From the NCBI RefSeq assembly GCF_013820765.1, contig NZ_JABJVM010000009.1:1-64000 (forward strand): a stretch of 64,000 nt of DNA, read 5' to 3'. This document shows, in pieces, positions 35,957-43,700 of the stretch (position 1 is its first letter; each line of letters begins with the position of its first letter). The stretch comes from Paenilisteria rustica. GTDB lineage: Bacteria > Bacillota > Bacilli > Lactobacillales > Listeriaceae. The translations under genes were made by a program, and so were the position numbers. Below the pieces are notes generated by a model. That model was not told the DNA's origin. It worked only from the letters and a program-made list of their open reading frames with translations, and did no database searches.

Positions 35957-37138
35957 ATGAATAAAGGAATTGCAAATTTTGATTATTATAACCCAACGCA
36001 CATCGTGTTTGGAAAAGACCGGATTGGTGAATTAGCGACATTGATTCCAACCGATAAGAAGGTGCTAGTGCTTTATGGTGGCGGCAGTGTGGAGCGTTTT
36101 GGTACGCTTGCGAAGGTTCGCGAGGCGCTTACTGGACACACGTTTGGTGAGTTTGGTGGGATTGAAGCGAATCCTACATACGCGACGCTTTTACGTGCGA
36201 TTGAGCTGGTGAAGAAGGATGGCTACAATTATTTGCTAGCTGTCGGCGGTGGTTCTGTTATTGATGGAACGAAATTCGTTGCGGCGGGCGCGCTTTTTGA
36301 TAGTGAGCCGATTAATATTTTTGGTAGTGGGATTGGTGAAGGTATTCCGATTAAGGAGGCTTTGCCGTTTGGTACGGTGTTGACGCTTCCTGCGACGGGG
36401 TCTGAGATGAACAGTGGCGGTGTCGTGAGTATCGTTGAGAAAAAAGCGAAACTTGGATTTGGTAGCGCTGTGACGTTCCCGCAGTTTTCGATTCTTGATC
36501 CGGAGTTGACGTATACGTTGCCGAAGCGCCAATTGGCGAATGGTGTGATCGATTCGTTTGTGCATATTATGGAGCAATATATGACGTATCCGGTCGGCGG
36601 AATGGTGCAGGATCGGTTTGCGGAAGGCTTGCTTGAGACGCTGATTGAGATTGGGCCGGACGTGGTGGATGAGTCGAATCATGACTACAATCTGCGTGCG
36701 AACTTTATGTGGGCGGCGACTTATGCGCTGAACGGGACGCTGAACAAAGGGGTTCCGGGGGATTGGTCGAGCCACGGTTTAGGCCACGAGATTACGGCGC
36801 TGTATCATATTGACCATGCGCGGACGTTGGCGATTGTGTTGCCATCGTTGCTTGAGATTCGTAAAGAGCAAAAGGGCGCGAAGTTGTTGCAATATGCAGA
36901 GCGTGTTTGGCATATTACGGACGGGACGGATGATGAGAAAATTCAAGCGGCCATCGATAAAACGCGTGCTTTCTTTGAATTACTAGGCGCGCCGACGCAT
37001 TTCAAGGATTATGAGCTTGGCGATGAAGTCGTGGATGCGCTCGTTTCACAACTTGAAAAACATGGTCTGACGGCTGTTTCCGAACGTGGCGATCAAACGC
37101 TTGACGTGAGTCGTGAAATTTATAAGAATGCCTTGTAA
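35957..37138 (+). CDS. Iron-containing alcohol dehydrogenase (butanol dehydrogenase type)
   Basis: A 393-aa group III metal-dependent alcohol dehydrogenase of the BdhA/YqhD type. NAD(P)-binding VLYGGGSVERFG and LAVGGGSVIDGTKF; metal-site region FVHIMEQY and the histidines in SHGLGHEITALYHIDHARTLAIV. It would interconvert short-chain aldehydes and alcohols. A longer in-frame start at 35915 lacks family similarity; ATG 35957 gives the usual MNKGIANFDYYNPTHIVFG start. It marks the right edge of island 1, where conserved chromosomal order resumes. Confidence 0.9.
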   Translation: MNKGIANFDYYNPTHIVFGKDRIGELATLIPTDKKVLVLYGGGSVERFGTLAKVREALTGHTFGEFGGIEANPTYATLLRAIELVKKDGYNYLLAVGGGSVIDGTKFVAAGALFDSEPINIFGSGIGEGIPIKEALPFGTVLTLPATGSEMNSGGVVSIVEKKAKLGFGSAVTFPQFSILDPELTYTLPKRQLANGVIDSFVHIMEQYMTYPVGGMVQDRFAEGLLETLIEIGPDVVDESNHDYNLRANFMWAATYALNGTLNKGVPGDWSSHGLGHEITALYHIDHARTLAIVLPSLLEIRKEQKGAKLLQYAERVWHITDGTDDEKIQAAIDKTRAFFELLGAPTHFKDYELGDEVVDALVSQLEKHGLTAVSERGDQTLDVSREIYKNAL

Positions 37139-37164
37139 TATCGGCTAATTTTGTTTGTACTTTT

Positions 37165-37203
37165 GGGACGCTGGGCGGTTTTTAAGTTCGGCGTCCTATT
37201 TTT
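37165..37203 (+). terminator. Alcohol dehydrogenase terminator
   Basis: GGGACGCTG pairs with CGGCGTCC, followed by a T-rich stretch. Confidence 0.6.
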
Positions 37204-37229
37204 AACTAGGAAAAAGGGAGGTTAGGGCG

Positions 37230-38711
37230 ATGGAGATTAAGGACAGTAGTGGTAAGACATTTTTTGGACATCCTAGAGGGCTCGCGACATTGTTCTTTAC
37301 GGAATTCTGGGAGCGTTTTTCTTATTATGGAATGCGCGCTATTCTTATTTTCTATATGTATACGGCGGTTGTTGATGGTGGACTCGGATTTTCTCAGGCG
37401 ACAGCGACGGCGATTATGTCGATTTACGGTTCGCTCGTTTACATGTCTGGCGTTATCGGTGGCTGGACGGCGGATCGAATTTTAGGACCGCGCCGCACGA
37501 TTTTTTATGGTGGTGTCTTGATTATGGTGGGGCACATTGTCTTGTCATTTCCTGGAGGCGCGTCGGCACTTTTCATATCGATGTTCTTTATCATCATTGG
37601 AACGGGCTTTTTGAAACCGAATGTGTCGAATGTTGTAGGTGATCTTTATCCAAAAGGGGATCAGAAACGTGACGCAGGGTTTAGTATTTTTTACATGGGG
37701 ATTAACTTGGGGGCTTTTATCGCGCCATTTATCGTGACGCAAGTGTCGAATTCCGCGAATAGTTATCATGCTGGGTTTGGTGTGGCGGCTGTCGGGATGG
37801 CTCTGGGACTCATTGTTTATGTTATTACTGGAAAAATGTATTTGCGCGATGCTGGGAAGAAAGTTCCGAACCCGCTAAAAAGTGCCGAGAAGAAGAAAAT
37901 GTCTGGTTTGGCGCTTGGCGTATTAGCTGGTATTGCTGCGATTGGTACGATTGTGGCATGGCTTCAAGGCGAATTTACATTGCAAACGGTGATTATGACA
38001 GTGACGATTATGGGTGTCATTATCCCGCTGATTTATTTTATTGTCATGATGACGAGTAAGAAAACGACGAAGGACGAGCGCTCGCGACTTACAGCTTACA
38101 TACCTCTGTTCCTTATTTCGGTCATGTTTTGGATGATTGAAGAGCAAGGATCGACCACACTAGCCTTATTTGCTGCGAACCGAACGGATCTGAGCGTTGG
38201 CAGTTTTGAATTATCGCCAGGTGTTTTCCAATCACTGAATCCGATGTTCATTATTATTTTATCACCAATTTTCGCATGGATTTGGACAAAGCTTGGAAAA
38301 AGGCAACCAGGAACACCGCGAAAATTTGCGTTAGGTCTATTTTTTGCTGGCCTATCGTTCGTGATTATGATGTTGCCAGGGTTGCTTGCGGGAAACACGA
38401 CAACCGCGGTAAGTCCGATGTGGCTAGTGCTGAGCTTCTTTATCTGTATCGTAGGTGAGATGTGCTTGTCACCAGTCGGGTTATCAGCTACGACAAAACT
38501 AGCGCCAGCGGCATTTGCCTCCCAAACGATGAGTGTTTGGTTCTTGTCAGACTCGATGGCACAGGCATTCAACGCGCAAACAACGCAGTATTTCAACGCG
38601 AAAACAGAGATTTTGTATTTCGGACTTTTCGGATTTGGCGCTGTAGCCTTTGCAATTTTACTTTTCCTTGGCGCACCGCTTTTGAAAAAATATATGCGTG
38701 GTGTGGATTAA
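37230..38711 (+). CDS. dtpT: Di-/tripeptide transporter, POT family
   Basis: A 493-aa proton-coupled oligopeptide transporter with about 12-14 helices. The POT motif ExxERF is seen in TEFWERFSYYGMR, and the PTR2 signature as FSIFYMGINLGAFIAP. NVVGDLYP precedes it. Imports di- and tripeptides with protons. GGGAGG lies 11 nt ahead of the ATG. Monocistronic with terminators on both sides; same place as dtpT in L. monocytogenes from memory. Confidence 0.93.
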   Translation: MEIKDSSGKTFFGHPRGLATLFFTEFWERFSYYGMRAILIFYMYTAVVDGGLGFSQATATAIMSIYGSLVYMSGVIGGWTADRILGPRRTIFYGGVLIMVGHIVLSFPGGASALFISMFFIIIGTGFLKPNVSNVVGDLYPKGDQKRDAGFSIFYMGINLGAFIAPFIVTQVSNSANSYHAGFGVAAVGMALGLIVYVITGKMYLRDAGKKVPNPLKSAEKKKMSGLALGVLAGIAAIGTIVAWLQGEFTLQTVIMTVTIMGVIIPLIYFIVMMTSKKTTKDERSRLTAYIPLFLISVMFWMIEEQGSTTLALFAANRTDLSVGSFELSPGVFQSLNPMFIIILSPIFAWIWTKLGKRQPGTPRKFALGLFFAGLSFVIMMLPGLLAGNTTTAVSPMWLVLSFFICIVGEMCLSPVGLSATTKLAPAAFASQTMSVWFLSDSMAQAFNAQTTQYFNAKTEILYFGLFGFGAVAFAILLFLGAPLLKKYMRGVD

Positions 38712-38718
38712 TTATACG

Positions 38719-38759
38719 ACAAAGCGCTTTTCTTATTGCAAGAAAGGCGCTTTGTTTTA
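38719..38759 (+). terminator. dtpT terminator
   Basis: ACAAAGCGC and TTTCT pair with AGAAA and GGCGCTTTGT, then T-rich; a strong stem 8 nt after the stop. Confidence 0.85.
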
Positions 38760-38824
38760 TTGCAAAACGCGGCTGGGCTTGATACACTAAGGGTATCTTT
38801 TAAGAAACGGTGGTGCTTGTGAAA

Positions 38825-39505
38825 ATGGCTGGGAAAGTGACTTTATATGTGACGCGACACGGAAAAACGATGCTGAATACGACGGAGCGTGTGCAAGGTT
38901 GGGCGGATTCGCCGCTTACAGAAGAGGGCGTTCTTGTGGCGGAGCAGCTAGGACGAGGTCTTGCGAATACGAAGTTTGAAGCGCTTTATACGAGCGATCG
39001 CGGGCGGACGCTTGAAACGGCGGATATTGTGATGAGGCATGGGGCTTTCGAATTGCCTGCGAATCAGTTGAAAGGATTGCGCGAGTTCGGTTTTGGTAAA
39101 TTTGAAGGCGAATACAACTTGTTTATGTGGGAAACGGTGAGTAAAATGCACGGATTTGATTCTGTGGAGGCGTTTTTTGAAGTACATAAGCATGATGCGC
39201 CGCGGGTGATGATCGATGCGGTAGCAGATATGGATGAGACTGGCATGGCGGAGAATTGGGATATTTTCACGGAGCGATTGTTGCAGTCGCTGGATTTGAT
39301 TTGTAGCGAGCAAACAGATGGCAATGTACTCGTGATTTGCCACGGTATGGTCATTAATATCTTGCTTTCGCTGCTTGACCCAACACGTGTTGACGGGCCG
39401 ATTGAAAATGCGAGCGTGACTAAAATAAGTTATGAAAACGGCAAATACACGGTAGAATCGGCGAATGATATGCAATACGTAGCGCGTGGTGTCGTTAAAA
39501 ATTAG
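38825..39505 (+). CDS. Histidine phosphatase/phosphoglycerate mutase family protein
   Basis: A 226-aa histidine phosphatase. The catalytic RHG motif is in LYVTRHGKTMLNT; GWADSPLTEEG, YTSDRGRTLETA and the second histidine in VICHGMVINILLSLL complete the site. The acidic catalytic residue likely lies in LREFGFGKFEGEYN. It may be a phosphatase rather than a glycolytic mutase. In-frame GTG codons at 38810 and 38819 are possible starts; ATG 38825 gives the family N-terminus. The membrane-protein gene follows after 19 nt. Confidence 0.88.
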   Translation: MAGKVTLYVTRHGKTMLNTTERVQGWADSPLTEEGVLVAEQLGRGLANTKFEALYTSDRGRTLETADIVMRHGAFELPANQLKGLREFGFGKFEGEYNLFMWETVSKMHGFDSVEAFFEVHKHDAPRVMIDAVADMDETGMAENWDIFTERLLQSLDLICSEQTDGNVLVICHGMVINILLSLLDPTRVDGPIENASVTKISYENGKYTVESANDMQYVARGVVKN

Positions 39506-39524
39506 GATAAAGGGATGAAGAACA

Positions 39525-39830
39525 ATGAATGACATGGAAGAAGTACCGATCAAAAAACGAACAACTTTCTTAGGCTTTATGGCATTTTTACTAGGAATTC
39601 TATGTATTGTTATGATTTTTATAAAGCCAGTGGAGATTGGATTTGTCACGGCGAGTAATTGGTTTATTGTAATTTTTGGTGTAGCGGTTTTAACGCTAAT
39701 TGTATCGATTTCAGGAATTGCCAGCGAGCGAGAACGCAATTTTTTCCCAATTATCGGATTTATTATTTCGATGGCGTATATCGTGTTCTGGATTATTTTC
39801 TTCTTGTTGATATTAATCGGTGTGATGTAA
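39525..39830 (+). CDS. Small membrane protein of unknown function
   Basis: A 101-aa protein with three hydrophobic segments at about residues 14-33, 43-65 and 75-98 and a short charged N-terminus. No family recognised. It sits between the histidine phosphatase and the VOC protein with short gaps on both sides, so it is probably in one operon with them. Confidence 0.7.
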   Translation: MNDMEEVPIKKRTTFLGFMAFLLGILCIVMIFIKPVEIGFVTASNWFIVIFGVAVLTLIVSISGIASERERNFFPIIGFIISMAYIVFWIIFFLLILIGVM

Positions 39831-39857
39831 TAAATAAGTGAGATGGAGGAATGCAAA

Positions 39858-40265
39858 ATGGAACTTGATAAAAATAGTACGGTTTCCACTTTTTTGACGT
39901 TTAGCGGGGAAGCAGAAGCAGCGATGGACTTTTATGTGGGGCTGTTTGGTGATGATGTAAAGACATTAGGCAAGACGTACATTGGTGAAAATGATCGTGG
40001 TGATACGGGGAAACTGATGAATGGTACGTTCGAAATTCGCGGTCAATCATTCATGGTGATGGACATGGAGGCGGAGTACGCGACACCGTTTGCGTGGTCG
40101 TTTTCGATTCTTGTGCAATGCAAAGATGAGCCAGAATTTGATCGCCTGTTTGCAGCGTTTTCTGAAGGTGGCTCTGTGATGATGGGACCAATAGAACTTC
40201 CGCCATTCAAAAAAGTGACATGGGTAACCGATAAATTCGGCGTAACTTGGCAATTAGTCTGGTAA
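39858..40265 (+). CDS. VOC/PhnB-like protein
   Basis: A 135-aa protein of the PhnB/3-demethylubiquinone-methyltransferase-like VOC group: STFLTFSGEAEAAMDFYVGLFG at the N-terminus and GPFFKVTWVTDKFGVTWQLVW-like end (PPFKKVTWVTDKFGV). The fold is a paired beta-alpha-beta-beta-beta module; no clear metal site. Function unknown. ATG 39858 has GGAGG 9 nt upstream; ATG 39843 overlaps that site and is less likely. Confidence 0.8.
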   Translation: MELDKNSTVSTFLTFSGEAEAAMDFYVGLFGDDVKTLGKTYIGENDRGDTGKLMNGTFEIRGQSFMVMDMEAEYATPFAWSFSILVQCKDEPEFDRLFAAFSEGGSVMMGPIELPPFKKVTWVTDKFGVTWQLVW

Positions 40266-40273
40266 ACTAGGAA

Positions 40274-40314
40274 AAAGTCCACCGTTCTCGAGAAAAAGGA
40301 GAGCGATGGACTTT
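40274..40314. terminator. Bidirectional terminator
   Basis: AAAGTCCACCGTTCTC pairs with GAGAGCGATGGACTTT (two mismatches) between convergent genes; A- and T-tracts on both sides. Confidence 0.8.
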
Positions 40315-40320
40315 CTTTAT

Positions 40321-41358
40321 TTATAAAGTTATCACGCGCGGATTTTTGCCGGTGAAACCTTGTTCTAGAATAGTCATGTTGGTTAGCGTTTCTTCATCGC
40401 TGACTAGTTTTGGTGTGCCGTTTAGGATGGCGTCGTGAAGCTGGTCGTAAAGTCGACCGTAGTCGCCAAGCGGTGTTGGTACAGTTTCTTCTTGTGTTTC
40501 GCCGTTTGCATCGACATAAACGAGTGTGCCATAACTGCTTTCTGGATCGACACCAAAATCAGGCGCACCAGGCATCACACCAGCCTTCAGATACGTTTCT
40601 TGTTGATCGATACCGTATTTGACAAAACTGCCTTTTGTGCCGTGAAGGATGAATTTTGGATAGGGAATATTCACTAAATGGCTCGTTTTGATGATAACTT
40701 TCAATGTTGGATAGAAGAATTGCACTTCGAACGTATCATCGGTGTTGTTCGGATTGCGGACGGAACGAATATCATAGCTGACTTCATCCGGACGACCGAA
40801 TAAATCGATAATTTGGTCCATCATGTGAACGCCAAGTCCGTAAAATGCACCGTCATAATATTCGCCGGGTGCGTCGGGAGCTTCTGGACGGTAGTAATCC
40901 ATATGCGATTCGAGCTCGACAAGGTCGCCTAATTTACCGCTAGCTAGTACCTCTTTGACAGCCAGGAAATCACTATCGAAACGACGGTTTTGATACGCCA
41001 TCGCGATTAAGCCTTTTGATTTAGCGAGTGTGAACAATTCCTCAGCTTCCTCGGAGGTCGTGCAAAACGGTTTTTCGACGAGTACATTTTTGCCATTTTC
41101 TAATGCTTTTTTAGCGAGATTATAGTGCGTGCTTGCGGGCGTGCAGATGCTGAGCAATTGAATTTCCTCGTCTTGCAGAATTTCCTCAAGTTGATCCGTG
41201 AATTGAATATTATGTGCCGCGTACTCTGCCTCAAGCTCTGGTTTACGGCGATGATTGTAAATCGTTTTAATCCGAATATTGTCGCGAATCAGCGTGTAAG
41301 GCATATGATAACGCGTCGTACTTTTCCCAAATCCGATATAACCAATAGTTAATGTCAT
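40321..41358 (-). CDS. Gfo/Idh/MocA family oxidoreductase
   Basis: A 345-aa NAD(P)-dependent oxidoreductase. The Rossmann motif is IGYIGFGKSTTRYHMPY, the catalytic lysine is in VLVEKPFCTT, and YQNRRFDSDFLAVKEVL is typical of the YvaA/IolW/YhhX branch, some members of which are scyllo-inositol dehydrogenases. Substrate not assignable. It is encoded downstream of the lactonase, separated by a terminator. Confidence 0.88.
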   Translation of the reverse strand: MTLTIGYIGFGKSTTRYHMPYTLIRDNIRIKTIYNHRRKPELEAEYAAHNIQFTDQLEEILQDEEIQLLSICTPASTHYNLAKKALENGKNVLVEKPFCTTSEEAEELFTLAKSKGLIAMAYQNRRFDSDFLAVKEVLASGKLGDLVELESHMDYYRPEAPDAPGEYYDGAFYGLGVHMMDQIIDLFGRPDEVSYDIRSVRNPNNTDDTFEVQFFYPTLKVIIKTSHLVNIPYPKFILHGTKGSFVKYGIDQQETYLKAGVMPGAPDFGVDPESSYGTLVYVDANGETQEETVPTPLGDYGRLYDQLHDAILNGTPKLVSDEETLTNMTILEQGFTGKNPRVITL

Positions 41359-41374
41359 AAAATTTCCTCCTAAT

Positions 41375-41411
41375 AAAGAGGCTCCGAACGTTTGCGCGTT
41401 GGGGCCTCTTT
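41375..41411 (-). terminator. Lactonase terminator
   Basis: AAAGAGGC...CGAACG pairs with CGCGTT...GCCTCTT; on the minus strand it lies just after the lactonase stop and before the oxidoreductase start. Confidence 0.75.
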
Positions 41412-41416
41412 GTTTA

Positions 41417-42466
41417 TCACTCGTTAATAAATTTCACGCAAACCGGCTCTGGCACGTGGATATCTTTTTGAAGTAAAGTCAGCGCGCCGGTTTCTTTATT
41501 CACGCCAAATACCGTTACGTTGTTCGTGTTTTCGTTTGATACCAATAAAATTTCGCCGCTTGGATCAAGGTCAAAGTCACGAGGACCAACGCCTTCCACA
41601 GGAGTAGTAGCAGCCAAGCTCAATTTACCTTCCGCATCAATCGCAAAAGTCACAACCGCGTCTTGTCCACGATTGGAAACGTAGAGGAAGCGACCATCGT
41701 TAGAAATATGAATCGCGCTACCTTTATTTTCACCGCTAAAATCAGCTGGCAAAGAAGCAATGCTTTGAATCTCAGTTAACGCGCCAGTTGCTTCATCATA
41801 AGCTGCAACAACAACGTCAGCCGCCATTTCCGTCATAATATAAGCAATTTTGTCGTTCGGATGGAAAACAAGGTTACGAGGACCGCTACCACCTGCCACC
41901 TTCAAATCACTAACTTTATCAAGAATTCCGTCATTTAATGCATAAGTTGTCACGTAATCCGTACCAAGATCGCACGTGATGACAAATTTCTCATCCGGTG
42001 TAAAACCAGCGAAATGAGCATGAGCTTTTTCTTGACGCTCTGTGTTAGGCCCAGTTCCGATATGCTGAACGGATGAGCTCGGAGCTTTTAGCGCGCCATT
42101 TTTTTCGGTTGGATAGGCAACAATCGTTCCTAAATGATAATTCGCTGATACGACATAAGCGCCGTCTTTGGATGCATCGACATAACAAGGAGGATTTCCA
42201 GCTTGGACTTCTTGATTCAGATGTTCAAGAGAGCCATCTTCTTTAATCGCAAAAGCAGCAACGCCACCTTTGTCACCGTCTTTTGCTACCGAATAAAGAT
42301 GTTTTTGATCATCCGTTAGTTTTAGATAGGTTGGATTATCCATTTTTCCAGCGAGTTTATTTTGTGTAATCTCACCTGTTTTTTTATCAATATGAAGGCG
42401 ATAAATTCCTTCACTTTCTACTTTGGTGTATGTACCAATGTAGGCAATTGCTTCTTTGTTAGCCAT
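41417..42466 (-). CDS. Lactonase family protein (6-phosphogluconolactonase-like beta-propeller)
   Basis: A 349-aa seven-bladed propeller of the YkgB/Pgl family: AYIGTYTKVESEGIYR at the start, HAHFAGFTPDEKFVITCDLGTD, GPRNLVFHPNDK and GPRDFDLDPSGEILLVSNE. Family members hydrolyse 6-phosphogluconolactone in the oxidative pentose phosphate pathway. It has an RBS AGGAGG 7 nt upstream of the ATG. Last conserved gene on the left side of island 2. Confidence 0.88.
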   Translation of the reverse strand: MANKEAIAYIGTYTKVESEGIYRLHIDKKTGEITQNKLAGKMDNPTYLKLTDDQKHLYSVAKDGDKGGVAAFAIKEDGSLEHLNQEVQAGNPPCYVDASKDGAYVVSANYHLGTIVAYPTEKNGALKAPSSSVQHIGTGPNTERQEKAHAHFAGFTPDEKFVITCDLGTDYVTTYALNDGILDKVSDLKVAGGSGPRNLVFHPNDKIAYIMTEMAADVVVAAYDEATGALTEIQSIASLPADFSGENKGSAIHISNDGRFLYVSNRGQDAVVTFAIDAEGKLSLAATTPVEGVGPRDFDLDPSGEILLVSNENTNNVTVFGVNKETGALTLLQKDIHVPEPVCVKFINE

Positions 42467-42543
42467 AAATCATTTCCTCCTTTAAGCATTCTTGTCTCTA
42501 TTATTATATCATAGCTAGGGAAAAGGATAGCCTAATAAACCTA

Positions 42544-42571
42544 TGTTACGGTAATGTTACAAAAATGTAAC
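42544..42571 (+). promoter_or_regulatory. WalR-like box triplet
   Basis: Three direct hexamers TGTTAC, TGTTAC and TGTAAC are separated by exactly 5 nt each, so two overlapping matches to the WalR/YycF consensus TGTWAH-N5-TGTWAH are present. They end at the -35 position of an extended -10 promoter (TGATATAAT, 42590-42598), an activating location. Confidence 0.65.
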
Positions 42572-42589
42572 GTGGAGATGTGTTTCACT

Positions 42590-42598
42590 TGATATAAT
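42590..42598 (+). promoter_or_regulatory. Extended -10 promoter (distal)
   Basis: TGATATAAT carries the TGn extension; the -35 region is poor, fitting a promoter that depends on the activator bound at 42544-42571. Confidence 0.5.
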
Positions 42599-42680
42599 GC
42601 CAATTCGTTACTAAAAATAAGCTTAAAAAGGCTAGTTTAGTGTAAGAATCGCTCTTTTTTTGATACAATTCATAAATATT

Positions 42681-42733
42681 TGTAATATAATCGTAATAAA
42701 AGTATTGACTTTGAAATCATCGTGGTGTAATAT
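42681..42733 (+). promoter_or_regulatory. Proximal promoter with second WalR-like box
   Basis: TGTAAT-N5-CGTAAT (42681-42697, one mismatch to the WalR box) precedes -35 TTGACT (42705-42710) and -10 TAATAT (42728-42733), spaced by 17 nt. Transcripts would start near 42740, leaving an 80-nt leader. The rest of the region from 42467 holds only the lactonase promoter side and no gene. Confidence 0.55.
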
Positions 42734-42820
42734 AAAGGTATCGAAAGGGCGCCCCTTAGAAAAATAAAAACACTGCAATTATCCAAAATAACTAATAAAC
42801 CTAAATTTGAAGGAGAGATT

Positions 42821-43447
42821 ATGATGAACAACGTATTGAACAACAAAACAACTAAAATGGTGGCAGCAGCAGGACTAGCATTGACATTGGCATTCACAAC
42901 AGTAGCAGCAGGAGCATTCACAGCAGAGGCAGCAACACAAACTACTTATTACACAGCAAAACCACAAATGGTAACCGTGAAATCAGCAGTAAATGTACGC
43001 GCTGGTGAAAACACTGGATCTAAAGTACTCGGAACACTTAAAAAAGGTGAGAAAGTATACTTTGTAAAAGATGACTACGGTTGGAGTAAAGTAACATACA
43101 AAGGTAAAACTGGCTATGTTGGAACTAGATTCCTAAACGTTCCAGGCAAACAAGTTGATACAGCTAAGAAAGTAGCACCAGCAGTGAAACCAGCACCAAC
43201 AAAAGTGGCACCAAAAGCAAAAGTAGCACCAAAAACAGCGCCAGTAGTGAAAAAAGCGACAACAAAAACAGTAACTGCTAAATCAACTGTTTACGTTCGC
43301 GCTGGCCAAAGCAAAACATCTAAGATTTTAGGAACACTTAAAAAAGGTGAAAAAGTAACATTTGTTGAAGACAACTATGGCTGGAGTAAAGTAATTTATA
43401 AAGGTCAAACAGGATATGTAGGTACACAATTCTTAAACGTGAAATAA
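42821..43447 (+). CDS. Secreted protein with two bacterial SH3 domains
   Basis: A 208-aa exported protein: signal peptide with cleavage near AEA-A (about 36), SH3b domain 1 (about 50-108, VNVRAGENTGSKVLGTLKKGEKV...GWSKVTYKGKTGYVG), a Lys/Ala/Pro linker, and SH3b domain 2 (about 146-208) nearly the same. SH3b pairs bind the cell wall. There is no catalytic domain, so it is a wall-binding protein or a truncated relative of NlpC/P60 proteins. ATG 42821 and ATG 42824 are both possible. WalR-like boxes upstream fit a cell-wall role. Confidence 0.88.
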   Translation: MMNNVLNNKTTKMVAAAGLALTLAFTTVAAGAFTAEAATQTTYYTAKPQMVTVKSAVNVRAGENTGSKVLGTLKKGEKVYFVKDDYGWSKVTYKGKTGYVGTRFLNVPGKQVDTAKKVAPAVKPAPTKVAPKAKVAPKTAPVVKKATTKTVTAKSTVYVRAGQSKTSKILGTLKKGEKVTFVEDNYGWSKVIYKGQTGYVGTQFLNVK

Positions 43448-43551
43448 GTTTTCAGCAACAAGAGTGAAAGTTGTGAAGTAAGTAGGATTGCATCACAAGA
43501 ATGAGTAACTCATCACATATATTTTTGCACAAACTCCCCCCACGAAGTACG

Positions 43552-43597
43552 AAATAGGACGCAAACTGGTTTTATAAATCAGTTTGCGTCCTATTTT
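43552..43597 (+). terminator. SH3-protein terminator
   Basis: AAATAGGACGCAAACTG pairs perfectly with CAGTTTGCGTCCTATTT around an 11-nt loop. Confidence 0.88.
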
Positions 43598-43621
43598 GTT
43601 GTGAGGAAAAAGAGTTGTGAA

Positions 43622-43649
43622 TTGCTTTTTTTGATTCGCTGGGTATAAT
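43622..43649 (+). promoter_or_regulatory. Promoter of island 2 Mga-like gene
   Basis: TTGCTT (43622-43627) and TATAAT (43644-43649) with 16-nt spacing. The start site near 43656 excludes the in-frame ATG at 43653 as the true start. Confidence 0.55.
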
Positions 43650-43700
43650 GAGATGCAAGAACACGTTAACTTTTACACTTATTTAATGGGGGTGTTGTGT

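Noticed and set aside
36236-36775. A 179-aa minus-strand reading rich in Arg and His.
   Set aside because: Antisense shadow of the alcohol dehydrogenase gene; composition is typical of a shadow frame.
38948-39889. A 313-aa minus-strand reading over the phosphoglycerate mutase region.
   Set aside because: Overlaps three well-supported plus-strand genes and has a shadow-frame composition.
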